12,974 nt of DNA from an uncultured Acidobacteriaceae bacterium (GCA_903842845.1 CAIMNN010000101.1:1-12974); one strand, 5' to 3'. Positions 1 through 7,319 are shown, counted from the stretch's first letter. Notes: a model not told the origin generated them from the sequence alone. Numbers and translations are program-made.

Positions 1-270
1 AAGGGCACGGCTTCAGCCGGGCCGATAACCGCACTGCAAACTCTCGGGCTTTAGCCCCTGACGCTCCCGTAGGGAGCCCACGAGAATAGCCCAGAGTGAA
101 ACCCTGGGTCCGCATCCCCAACCAACCTCAGCCCCGTAGGGGCGACCGAACACATCCCCAATTGCACCCCCGCCAACATGTAACTTTTCGTACGGTACCG
201 CGGGCATTCATGCCCGCATCTATGCTGCCTGATATGATTTTTGACCTCGGGGGCCTTGCGCCCCCGTGGC
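1..270. repeat. Cluster of short GC-rich hairpins (intergenic palindromic repeats)
   Basis: At least six perfect or near-perfect small palindromes lie close together. They are GGGCTTTAGCCC (46-57), GCTCCCGTAGGGAGC (63-77), CCCAG...CTGGG (90-94/104-108), GCCCCGTAGGGGC (131-143), GCGGGCATTCATGCCCGC (200-217) and CGGGGGCCTTGCGCCCCCG (248-266). A seventh, imperfect one is at 4-23. Two share the core CCCGTAGGG. TCTCG (42-46) can pair with CGAGA (81-85), enclosing the next hairpins as a multi-branched fold. There is no supported reading frame here. Hairpin-rich intergenic DNA of this style is, from memory, frequent in Acidobacteriota; whether it is transcribed, a REP-like repeat or a non-autonomous mobile element cannot be told from one copy. 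Confidence 0.6.
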
Positions 271-718
271 AATAAAACACCGATCTCACTCTCCCACTCA
301 ACGCCGCCTCTTGCACATCATTCCCCACAACTCATGCAAAATATATCTGGCATCAATCAGAACTGATCCTGCTCTCTGGCATCAGTGCTCTGTTCACAGT
401 AACTGTGAAACTGTGCACTTGTCCCTAACCCTCTCATTCGCCTGGCTTTTTACTTCCTGTGCACCCCCTCCCCCACACCCCATTTTCACCTTAAAAATCC
501 CCTTTTAAATTTCCGCATATAATTGATATATCTACATTTATTCGCTCGCCGAAAACGCCAGAAACCTGCCCAAATTCGTCCTGATTCGTCCTTTTTCATC
601 TTGAATCTGTCGAATTGAATACAATTTCGTCTTCCGCTCACACGAACTCGTCGCTCTCTCTTGGCTTCACGTTCTACAATTCGACCATCCTGAAATCTCC
701 GCCTCACTCGAAAGAAAT
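271..718. other. Non-coding leader region upstream of the YwaF-like gene
   Basis: This 448-base stretch holds no convincing gene. The plus strand is pyrimidine-rich and less GC-rich than the genes. It contains the nested palindrome at 384-419, a TATAAT match at 518-523 without a good -35 partner, and a 10-bp-period direct repeat of ATTCGTCCT (574-582 and 584-592). It also contains TACAAT (620-625) inside the inverted repeat AATTG-N4-CAATT (613-626), about 95 bases upstream of the next start codon. TACAAT is a plausible -10 element for that gene, but the -35 is poor. The overlapping open frames are short, of skewed composition and match no family. Confidence 0.45.
384..419. promoter_or_regulatory. 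17-bp palindrome nested in a larger near-symmetric element (candidate operator)
   Basis: TTCACAGTAACTGTGAA (393-409) is a perfect 8-bp inverted repeat around one central base. It is flanked almost symmetrically by AGTGC (384-388) and GCACT (415-419). The half-site ACTGTG recurs at 410-415, giving a direct repeat of period 8. A perfect dyad of this size in non-coding DNA resembles a site for a dimeric helix-turn-helix repressor. Its regulator and target are unknown; the nearest downstream gene in the window starts 300 bases away. Confidence 0.4.
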
Positions 719-1420
719 ATGCCAACTGCGTTCCCATTATTTGGCCTGGTCCATCTCACCATCCTCGCCAGCGTACCGCTCGTCGCATGGTTCTTCGTCC
801 TCATCGGCCGTCGCTCGCCGCTGCATGAGCGCGCCGCGCGCTGGTCGATGGCCATCGCAACCTTCATCTCCGCAATCATGTACTACGGCGAACTCGCCGC
901 GCACGGCCAACTCACTTATCCCGAGCACGTTCCGCTCGAGCTCTGCGACATGTCCGGCTTCCTCGCCATCTTCGTTCTGCTCACGCTCAACAAGTTCGGC
1001 TACGACCTTGTCTATTACACCGGTCTCGCCGGCGCGGGCATGTCCATACTCACGCCAAACCTTCCGCCGGATGCAAACCTGTATCGCATCTCGCAGTACT
1101 TCCTCGACCACGGCTTCATCGTCGCTGCGGTGCTCTATCTGTTGTGGTCAGGCCAGGCGCGTCCGCGGCGCGGCTCAGTTCTGCGCACCATGCTCGCGGT
1201 CAATATCTATGCAATGTTTGTGGGCGCCTTCGACGCCATCTATAAAACCGACTATATGTTCCTCTGCCGCAAGCCTGACCAGATCACGCTGCTCACCTAT
1301 CTCGGGCCGTGGCCGTGGTACATCCTCGCCACCGAGTTCGTCGGCTTCACACTCTTCGCGCTGCTCTACTGGCCGTGCCGCGAGAAGCAGATGCTGGCCG
1401 AAGAACGTGAGACCGCCTGA
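719..1420 (+). CDS. YwaF / TIGR02206-family integral membrane protein
   Basis: This 233-residue protein has about seven hydrophobic segments, near residues 9-29, 42-58, 74-90, 96-112, 130-145, 157-175 and 199-219. Family hallmarks, as I recall them, are the PLELCDMSG block around 72-80 in the third helix, the YMFLCRKP loop near 179-186, and GPWPWYI near 196-202 before the last helix. The length matches the family's usual 220-240 residues. The biochemical role of the family (Bacillus subtilis YwaF is the reference member) is not established. The ATG at 719 is preceded by a weak purine-rich GAAAGAA site. The gene converges on the Amt-like gene with its TGA ending at the base before that gene's stop. 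It could be a carrier or sensor, but nothing here decides it. Confidence 0.85.
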   Translation: MPTAFPLFGLVHLTILASVPLVAWFFVLIGRRSPLHERAARWSMAIATFISAIMYYGELAAHGQLTYPEHVPLELCDMSGFLAIFVLLTLNKFGYDLVYYTGLAGAGMSILTPNLPPDANLYRISQYFLDHGFIVAAVLYLLWSGQARPRRGSVLRTMLAVNIYAMFVGAFDAIYKTDYMFLCRKPDQITLLTYLGPWPWYILATEFVGFTLFALLYWPCREKQMLAEERETA

Positions 1421-2665
1421 TTATCTGTACGTATCGTCGCGGTGGATGACGAACTCCGGATACGCGCTGCCGCCGAGCTCGTGCATATCCATGCCCAGAC
1501 GCTCGCCATCCGCGTCCACGCGGAAAGGCAGTATGCGATTGATGCCTAGGAAGAGCAGATAGAGCACTGGCAGGAAAAGCCCGAGCAGCACCGACATGCC
1601 TACAAGCTGTGCGATGAGCTGGCCGGGCTTCGCGCTGAACAATCCCGCACAGAACAGTCCGAGCAAACCAGATACGAGATGAACTGGTATCGCGCCCGAT
1701 GGGTCGTCGATGGAGAGCGCCAGCTCGAGCACTTCTACGAGCAGCGGCGTAACGAAGCCTGCGATTGCCCCGATGAGAATGGCCTGCACTGGCGTGAAGA
1801 GTTGAGTGCCCGCGCTCGAAGCGACAAGGCCGGCAAGCCAGCCATTGGCGCAGAGGCTTGCATCGGGTTTGCCGAAGCGGACGCGCGTGGCTATGAAGGT
1901 CGCAACCAGCGCAGTAACAGCCATCAAGACAGTATTTAGCGCAATCACCGGCATCGCATACAACGATGCCTGGCTGTTGATCAACGCACCCGCCGCATTG
2001 AGGCCCAGCCAGCCTACAAGCGATAGGAATGCGCCGAAGAGTACGTAGATAACCTGATGTCCTGGGATGGCAGTGGCGAGCCCAGGCTTGGGGAACTTGC
2101 CTTTCCGCGATCCGGTAACCCAGAGCATAGCCAGCGCGGTAATCCCGCCGAAGGCCTGGATAATCCCCGAGCCTGCATAATCGATGAGTCCATCACCGAG
2201 CCCGAAGTGCGTGCCAAGCTGCGCCAGCCATCCGCCATCCCACGTAGCACCTGTAAGCAACGGAATGCCCACGCCGCCGATGAGCGCGGCAATCACGATG
2301 CCCGACGACAGGCGAAGTCTGTCAGCCCCCGCCCCCCAGGGAATGAGCGGCGCAATCCCCGCCGCAATCAGCGTGAAGGCCATGGCGAGCTGGTCGTGAG
2401 TGGGGAGCGCGGAGAATGCGCCGGCTGTATAAGCGATTGCCGGGTACTGGCCAAAGTGATGCCAGAGCCCGCTGGTCAAAACGCAGCTGAGGATGCCAAC
2501 GGCGGAGAGGAGCAGGCTGCCAAGAAACGATTGCGCGGCGGAGCGGGAACGGCCGAGGCCGGTGTTGACGAGCGCGATGCCAGCCAACGCCAGCGGCGCG
2601 ACGAGAAACGCAGCGATGGTCATCACGAAGGTAGATTCCGCCGAAGCTGTGGGCAGTTGCATCAT
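1421..2665 (-). CDS. amt: Amt/Mep-type ammonium transporter-like protein with altered pore residues
   Basis: This 414-residue polytopic membrane protein has about eleven helices, the normal size for Amt channels that conduct NH4+/NH3 across the inner membrane. The DYAGSG block near residue 162 keeps the conserved Asp of the substrate site. DDPSGAIPVH near 321-329 keeps the second pore histidine, and the tail GLGMDMHE..GSAYPEF-like segment corresponds to the usual Amt C-terminus. The position of the first twin histidine (usual VVH after DFAG) is Gln170, and the usual GWFGFN phenylalanine gate is GWLGLN (Leu222). Transport or sensing is therefore uncertain. I chose ATG 2665 because it overlaps the TGA of the upstream small gene (ATGA); an upstream in-frame GTG at 2713 would duplicate that gene's DNA. 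No glnK/glnB gene adjoins. Confidence 0.85.
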   Translation of the reverse strand: MMQLPTASAESTFVMTIAAFLVAPLALAGIALVNTGLGRSRSAAQSFLGSLLLSAVGILSCVLTSGLWHHFGQYPAIAYTAGAFSALPTHDQLAMAFTLIAAGIAPLIPWGAGADRLRLSSGIVIAALIGGVGIPLLTGATWDGGWLAQLGTHFGLGDGLIDYAGSGIIQAFGGITALAMLWVTGSRKGKFPKPGLATAIPGHQVIYVLFGAFLSLVGWLGLNAAGALINSQASLYAMPVIALNTVLMAVTALVATFIATRVRFGKPDASLCANGWLAGLVASSAGTQLFTPVQAILIGAIAGFVTPLLVEVLELALSIDDPSGAIPVHLVSGLLGLFCAGLFSAKPGQLIAQLVGMSVLLGLFLPVLYLLFLGINRILPFRVDADGERLGMDMHELGGSAYPEFVIHRDDTYR

Positions 2666-2832
2666 GCGCGCATCTCCATGTGTGCGCGGACGAGCAGGCC
2701 GAGGCCGATACACTCGACGCCGACTCCGCAGACAATGAAAATAGCCCGGCGGGTGAGGTCGGGCATCAGATGCAGCGCGGCTACGGTGAGCGCGAAGCCC
2801 GCGAGCAACAAAAATATCCCGGCGATACGCAT
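2662..2832 (-). CDS. Small two-helix membrane protein, translationally coupled to the Amt-like gene
   Basis: This 56-residue open frame begins MRIAGIFLLLAGFALTVAAL and ends LVRAHMEMRA. It has two hydrophobic segments, about residues 3-22 and 30-50, joined by a short polar loop HLMPDLTRR, so it looks like a helical hairpin. The start ATG at 2832 follows GGCAGG at about 6-10 bases. Its TGA overlaps the ATG of the transporter gene by four bases (ATGA), a classic sign of coupled translation. I recognise no family. A role as an accessory or assembly subunit of the transporter is inference from the overlap alone. The codon pattern (G/C third positions) agrees with a real gene. Confidence 0.65.
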   Translation of the reverse strand: MRIAGIFLLLAGFALTVAALHLMPDLTRRAIFIVCGVGVECIGLGLLVRAHMEMRA

Positions 2833-2903
2833 GGTGAACCTGCCTTGACCTGTTTGCTCTTTATGCTATTTTACAATTCATTTGATTTTTCTTTTATAAG
2901 AAA

Positions 2904-2937
2904 TTTATATCTCGTGCTATTGATGCATAAATATCAA
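2904..2937 (-). promoter_or_regulatory. AT-rich promoter-like region with inverted repeat upstream of the small membrane gene/amt pair
   Basis: Reading the minus strand, TATAAA (2909-2904) is a -10-like hexamer about 70 bases before the start at 2832. The best -35 partner is a weak TTTATG about 16 bases upstream. The inverted repeat TTGAT-N8-ATCAA (2920-2937) overlaps the -35 area and could be an operator. I looked for a sigma-54 site (TGGCAC-N5-TTGC), common for amt genes, and saw none. The surrounding bases 2850-2950 are strikingly AT-rich against the GC-rich genes. Confidence 0.35.
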
Positions 2938-2957
2938 GCGCACATTCAGACGAATAA

Positions 2958-2987
2958 GGACGGTGGCTGCGGATTTGGCCACCGTCC
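2958..2987 (-). terminator. Terminator-like hairpin closing the secreted-protein unit
   Basis: A perfect 10-bp stem GGACGGTGGC / GCCACCGTCC with a 10-base loop lies 15 bases past the stop codon at 3003. On the minus strand it is followed by TTATTCGT, which is only moderately T-rich. The termination call is therefore likely but not textbook. Confidence 0.6.
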
Positions 2988-3002
2988 CCATTGCGTTGCA
3001 GG

Positions 3003-3263
3003 TTACTTTACGCAAGCGGCGTCAATATAACTGGTGCCGTTGTTGGAGAGGCTGCGCAGATCTTTTCCATTGGCGCCACGCACGGTTCCGCGGGCTTGGA
3101 AGCTTTGCCCGGCCTTGGCGAAAAGCGGCCTGCCAGCCGTTGTGAGCGGGTTCAGCTGCACATCTGCGTAAAGAGGCGTGGAGGCGCAAGTGACGGTGAC
3201 CTGCACCGTTGCCAGCTCTGCGATGATTGATGGATTGATGCGCACATTATTCGCGATGGGTGA
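3003..3263 (-). repeat. Duplicated 3' segment, copy 1 (conserved C-terminal tail)
   Basis: This is the last 86 codons plus stop of paralog A, from SPIANNVRINPS to DAACVK. They align with 4242-4505 with one codon gap. By eye about 67 of 86 residues are identical, far more than in the rest of the two proteins, and stretches of DNA around the stop codons are nearly identical. Confidence 0.7.
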
Positions 3264-4166
3264 AGTTGCAATCTGGGCGCGGTTGGCCTCAACAGCCTGC
3301 ACATTGGGCGCGGCGAAGTTGCCGGTGCGCTCGTAGACCTGGGTCACTGTGTAAGTGCTCAGAGGACTGCAACTGGAAGCGGTGCGATACGTGCCCATGT
3401 CCATCCAGATGCGGCAAAGGTTGAGCTTATGTGAACCGTTTGTTCGCGCCGCAGTGGGGATGGTGACTGTGAAGTTGCTGCTGCCGCTTGCGTCCACACG
3501 CGGCAACGAATCTGGCTTGACCGTGTTACCGCTAATGTCGAGATAAATGGTCTTGTCTATCTGATGGGCTGCGACCTGGAGCTGCCATGAGGTGGAGTTG
3601 CTCTGGAAGTTTGCCGGTGAGAGTGAATCAATGACCGGAGGGCCGCTGAAGTCGCGAGAAAACGGAACGTGGAAATAATTAGAGGCCAGGTCTTTGACTC
3701 CACTGCCATAGGGGATCAATAGATGGAAGCTGAAGATGAGCTCAGAGCCATCCTGCCACTCAGGGAATGCAAGCGAGTTGATCTCAAGGGAGAGAGAGGA
3801 GTCGCCCCAAGAGCTGATTTTGCAACCCTGAGATGAAAATGTTTCGGGATCGCAGCGCTTCAGATCGCTCAATTTTCCCTGCACTGTGTAGACCTGCACT
3901 GTAGCGTAGGCAAACTGGGAGACGTGCGTGTTGAAATAAGTCGACGTGAGATTGCTTCCGAAAGCATTCAAGCTCGGCTGCATCGCTTTACCTTCCAATG
4001 AGATGCCCCAGGAGCCGACATGCGAGGCGACCACAATACTGGGGGTAGTGTTGGCTATGGAAGGATTGGGCGGCATCTGCGCGTCCATGCGGGCCGCGAG
4101 TAAAAACAAAGTTAGCGACAACGACAAAACGAAGAGCCGTCGCGCAGGGACAACGTTGTATCTCAT
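3003..4166 (-). CDS. Secreted protein with IPT-like domain, paralog A of a tandem pair
   Basis: This is a 387-residue exported protein of unknown function. An N-terminal signal peptide (basic MRYNVVPARR, hydrophobic core to about residue 24, likely cleavage after the Ala of MDA near 29) directs it out of the cytoplasm. The middle part, GPPVIDSLSPANF near 175-187 followed by a beta-rich stretch, resembles an IPT/TIG-like immunoglobulin fold. Cysteines pair up as C105/C115, C251/C266 and C327/C385, all conserved in the neighbouring paralog, which suggests disulfides. The last 86 residues, ending NNGTSYIDAACVK, are about three quarters identical to those of the paralog. A 16-residue linker before the tail is extra here. 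ATG 4166 is preceded by GAGG seven bases away, better than ATG 4181. It is probably co-transcribed with the upstream gene, 75 bases away. Confidence 0.75.
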   Translation of the reverse strand: MRYNVVPARRLFVLSLSLTLFLLAARMDAQMPPNPSIANTTPSIVVASHVGSWGISLEGKAMQPSLNAFGSNLTSTYFNTHVSQFAYATVQVYTVQGKLSDLKRCDPETFSSQGCKISSWGDSSLSLEINSLAFPEWQDGSELIFSFHLLIPYGSGVKDLASNYFHVPFSRDFSGPPVIDSLSPANFQSNSTSWQLQVAAHQIDKTIYLDISGNTVKPDSLPRVDASGSSNFTVTIPTAARTNGSHKLNLCRIWMDMGTYRTASSCSPLSTYTVTQVYERTGNFAAPNVQAVEANRAQIATSPIANNVRINPSIIAELATVQVTVTCASTPLYADVQLNPLTTAGRPLFAKAGQSFQARGTVRGANGKDLRSLSNNGTSYIDAACVK

Positions 4167-4241
4167 CAAAGAACCTCGCATGGCAGTCAGCCTGAGTGGC
4201 TGGCGTGCCGGAGTAGTTAAGGTTAGGCCAGGTGAAAGCAG

Positions 4242-4505
4242 TTACTTTACGCAGGCGGCGTCGATGTAGCTGGTGCCGCTGTCAGAGAGGCTGCGCAGTT
4301 GTTTTCCGTTGGCGCCGCGCACTGTGGACCTTGCGGCGTGATAGTTTTGCCCGGCTTTGGCGTACATGGGTTTGCCTGCAGAGGTGAGCGGGTTCAACTG
4401 TAAATCCACGTACAGCGGTGTGGAAGCGCAGGTGACGGTGACCAGCTCCGGCGCGAGCTCGGCAATGACCGATGGATTGATGCGCAGGTTGTTCGCGACG
4501 GGTGA
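4242..4505 (-). repeat. Duplicated 3' segment, copy 2 (conserved C-terminal tail)
   Basis: This is the last 87 codons plus stop of paralog B, from SPVANNLRINPS to DAACVK, the partner of 3003-3263. The tail holds the conserved VTVTCASTPLY strand, the STVRGANGK segment and the terminal cysteine. Confidence 0.7.
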
Positions 4506-5333
4506 GGCAATGCCCTGACGCTCGATCAACATGTTAACGGTATATTTTTGCGGTGAGCCGCATAGTTCACTGCTGCGACCGGTGTAATCCACAAGAACGC
4601 GACAGAGTTTTACGTCATGCACGCCGCGTCCACGAGCTGTGGGGGGGATTACAGCAGAAAAGCTGCCAGCGCCGTTGGCATCGATGCTGGGCGAGGCAAG
4701 CGGGTCAGCATCTTCATCGTTGAACTTAACGAAAATGGTCTTATCAATCATGCGGCCCTGCAACTGTACTTGCCAGTTGTTTGTCGTGCTCATGAAAGTG
4801 CTGGGGGCAACGGAATCAAGTATGGGCGGACCAGCAAATGTGCGGATAAATGGAATGTGTAGTTCGTTCGAGCTGACATCGCGCCCACCATTGGGGCCGG
4901 GAAAGACCAGGTGATAGGAGATGATGAGCTCGGAGCCGTCGTTCCAGCCGGTGAAGTCTCCTGGTATTACTTCAATCGTCTCCGTGTCCGGACCCCAGTT
5001 GTCCAACTTACAACCGTTGGTATGCAGACTGTTGACGTTGCAGTGGACGATGGGTGTTGTCTGCCCATGAGTGGTGACGACCTGCATGGCAAAGTAGTGG
5101 TACTTGTCCGGATTGGTATTGAGCGTAAAGTCGTTGGTTCCGAAGGCGCTGGCGGCAGGGCGCATATTGCTGCCGCTGAAGACCATTAGCCAGGTGTTGT
5201 CAGGAGTGTATTGGATAGCCTGCGGCCTGGCCGCGATAAGCTGCGGAAAAGGAACTGTCTGGGCAAAAGCGTTTGTACAAATGATGATGGCGAAAAGTAC
5301 AACTGGAAAGAACGTACGCACAGCAACTTTCAT
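4242..5333 (-). CDS. Secreted protein with IPT-like domain, paralog B of a tandem pair
   Basis: This 363-residue exported protein of unknown function is a paralog of the next gene downstream. The signal peptide is MKVAVRTFFPVVLFAIIICT followed by NAFA, with cleavage likely after Ala24. It shares the layout of its neighbour: the cysteine pair C98/C108 in a CN...GCKLDNWG loop, a GWNDGSELIISYHL strand, AGPPILDSVAPSTF starting an IPT-like domain, C244/C258, and a tail with C302/C361 ending SDSGTSYIDAACVK. ATG 5333 follows GAGG with a six-base spacer, so the alternative in-frame TTG at 5345 is unlikely. It starts 70 bases after the glycosyltransferase stop without a visible terminator between. Surface or extracellular structural, binding or adhesin-like roles are possible but not shown. 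Confidence 0.75.
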   Translation of the reverse strand: MKVAVRTFFPVVLFAIIICTNAFAQTVPFPQLIAARPQAIQYTPDNTWLMVFSGSNMRPAASAFGTNDFTLNTNPDKYHYFAMQVVTTHGQTTPIVHCNVNSLHTNGCKLDNWGPDTETIEVIPGDFTGWNDGSELIISYHLVFPGPNGGRDVSSNELHIPFIRTFAGPPILDSVAPSTFMSTTNNWQVQLQGRMIDKTIFVKFNDEDADPLASPSIDANGAGSFSAVIPPTARGRGVHDVKLCRVLVDYTGRSSELCGSPQKYTVNMLIERQGIASPVANNLRINPSVIAELAPELVTVTCASTPLYVDLQLNPLTSAGKPMYAKAGQNYHAARSTVRGANGKQLRSLSDSGTSYIDAACVK

Positions 5334-5403
5334 CCTTAACCTCAATTGGGAAGAAGTTTATCAGCCTAATAGATGGATATGCATGAATTAAATGTAATTC
5401 TGC

Positions 5404-7194
5404 TCACTTGGCGCCGACGAGATAAATGACGAGGTCCTGCTCGGGCCATATAAAAAGCTGCTCGGTGTGGCGGCCTTCGAGATAGTCATTGAGCGTCTCC
5501 GGCGTATGCATATCCGTGCCCTTCTTGCCGTTGAGCCGTACGACGAGCAGATGTTCAGTATCAGGAACGCCATCCTCTTCGTAATTCACGACCTCATCAT
5601 TGCGATAGTAAGAGAGCCCGTACTCGATGTCGCGGCGGACACGAAAGACTGCGACGGTTTCATTTTCAGGGATGACGGTCTCGATCTTCTCGGCGAGCGG
5701 TCGCGCGGAGTAAGAGCGGTCGAGCATCTGGATTACGCGTTTGGATGCGTCAATGCCGGGGATGATCCAGAATGGGCCGATGCCATAGATAAAGAGCATC
5801 AGCACAACCAGTACAGCCGAAGTGGCAAGGCGAAGACGCGCTAGTCCGAAAAATTTGACGACAACGAGAACAAGTGCGGCCGCACCCCATGCGGCGATGA
5901 TTGCGGCGAGCATTGCGGATATGGGCGGAACGGATGGACCGTGTGCGACAAACCAGGGCAAGAGCAATGTCGCTGCGGTAAGCACAGCGACGAGCGCGGC
6001 GTGCGAGAGCAGAAGCCAGCGCGGCAGTCCGCTTTCACGGCGGCGGAAAATGTAGTCGCCGGTGAGGATGGTAATGGGCGGCAACGCGGGCAGAATGTAG
6101 CCTGGCAACTTGGACTCAGAGAAACTGAAGAAGAGGATGGGGATGATGGCCCATATTACGAGAAACTCCGGGAAGGCGTCGCCGGGGCGCGTTACGCCGA
6201 GCACGCAGCCTTTGGTGTGTCGTAGTTTCCACTCACGCACCGAGACGCGAACACCGTTGGCGAGTGCACGTACGGCGAGAACGGTCCACGGCATGAGCGC
6301 GAGCAGGACGACGATGAGGTAGTAGTAGAAGGGCTGCTGATGCTGGTAGCGGTTGGTGGCGAAGCGCTCCAGATTGTGCTGCATGAAGAACTCGTAAAAG
6401 AAGGTTGGGTTCTTGTGCTGCACGGCGATGAACCACGGCAACACCATGGCAAAGTAAAGCAGAACGCCGGGCCACCAGATGGAACGCCACAACAGGGACC
6501 ATTCTTTTCTGAGTGCGGCAAAAGCGATGACGATGACGATCGCAAGGAACGGCGCGACCGGTCCTTTGGCCAGCGTGGCCAGGCCAGTGAAGAAATAAAT
6601 ATCGAAGAGCCAGAACTTTGAGTCGGTCTCATACCATGCGTACCAGCCGAGCAGACCGATGGCGAGCGGTGCAGCCATTTGCATGTCAGTCGAAGCGCCG
6701 CGCGCAAAGCCGAGGATGCCGGCGCTTGCGGCGGTGATGAGCGCCGCGTCCAGATGGCCGCCGAAGCGGAATTTTCGCATGTGCAGATAGATGAGGCCGC
6801 AGAGGATGAACGCGAAGCTGACTGAGGGCAGGCGCGCGCTCCAGTCGTTTGCGCCGAACTCGCGCGAGAAGAGCATGGCGCGCCAGTAGTAGAGTGCGGG
6901 CTTCTCAAGCCAGGGCTTGCCGTATAGATAAGGAGTAACGCAGGCGCTGAGGCGGTCTTTGATGGTGGGTGCGGCGTTGAACTTGTCCATCATCTCGTGG
7001 GCTATCTGTGCGTAACGCGGCTCATCAGCGCCCACCAGTCCCATACCCGCACCGCCGGCATACGGAGTGACACCATAACCCAGGAAAAAGAAGGAGAAAA
7101 GGAGAAAGATAGAGCCTTCCAGCAGAAAGGCCTTGCCGGGCAGTTTACTGCGCCATCCTGAAAGCGGTTTGGTCGACTGCTCTGTATCTACCAC
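5404..7194 (-). CDS. ArnT/PMT-like membrane glycosyltransferase (GT83-type fold)
   Basis: This 596-residue inner-membrane glycosyltransferase of the ArnT/PMT_2 superfamily uses polyprenyl-phosphate-linked sugars as donors and transfers them on the periplasmic face. Hallmarks seen are DEPRYAQIA near 57-65 (the acidic pair in the first external loop), PWLEKPALYYW near 94-104, WSARLPS near 118-124, RGASTDMQMAAP near 165-176, LAKGPVAP near 208-215, HNLERF near 273-278 and SKLPGYILP at 361-369. A dozen or so hydrophobic helices are followed by a soluble C-terminal part from about residue 485. The start is GTG 7194, with AGGA four bases upstream; the next in-frame Met is residue 51, too late. The acceptor cannot be read from sequence; lipid A, another glycolipid or a secreted protein are all possible. 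It is first in a likely three-gene unit with two secreted proteins. Confidence 0.88.
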   Translation of the reverse strand: MVDTEQSTKPLSGWRSKLPGKAFLLEGSIFLLFSFFFLGYGVTPYAGGAGMGLVGADEPRYAQIAHEMMDKFNAAPTIKDRLSACVTPYLYGKPWLEKPALYYWRAMLFSREFGANDWSARLPSVSFAFILCGLIYLHMRKFRFGGHLDAALITAASAGILGFARGASTDMQMAAPLAIGLLGWYAWYETDSKFWLFDIYFFTGLATLAKGPVAPFLAIVIVIAFAALRKEWSLLWRSIWWPGVLLYFAMVLPWFIAVQHKNPTFFYEFFMQHNLERFATNRYQHQQPFYYYLIVVLLALMPWTVLAVRALANGVRVSVREWKLRHTKGCVLGVTRPGDAFPEFLVIWAIIPILFFSFSESKLPGYILPALPPITILTGDYIFRRRESGLPRWLLLSHAALVAVLTAATLLLPWFVAHGPSVPPISAMLAAIIAAWGAAALVLVVVKFFGLARLRLATSAVLVVLMLFIYGIGPFWIIPGIDASKRVIQMLDRSYSARPLAEKIETVIPENETVAVFRVRRDIEYGLSYYRNDEVVNYEEDGVPDTEHLLVVRLNGKKGTDMHTPETLNDYLEGRHTEQLFIWPEQDLVIYLVGAK

Positions 7195-7319
7195 TGAATC
7201 CTGCCTGCTTTCGTGGATTTAAGCTCGATCCGAAAGTACTGCATGAAAGCGAATGAGATTAGCCTAACAGATGCATTCCATATATAAACGACGGTTCAGG
7301 GCTTCTGTGCGTAAGGTAC

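Noticed and set aside
1..508. Short open frames in the hairpin and pyrimidine-rich region
   Set aside because: They follow palindromes and CT-rich composition, lack ribosome sites and show no recognisable protein features.
615..1562. A 315-codon plus-strand open frame overlapping the YwaF-like gene
   Set aside because: It is very rich in Ser, Arg and Pro, matches no family, and lies out of frame over a gene with clear family motifs; it is a GC-frame shadow.
2666..2713. N-terminal extension of the Amt-like protein from GTG 2713
   Set aside because: It would add an Arg/Pro-rich segment unlike any Amt N-terminus and would overlap the small membrane gene by 52 bases; the ATGA overlap supports ATG 2665.
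2057..2848. A 263-codon plus-strand frame antisense to the Amt-like and small membrane genes
   Set aside because: Low-complexity Arg/Glu/Gly-rich translation with no domain; typical antisense shadow of a GC-rich gene.
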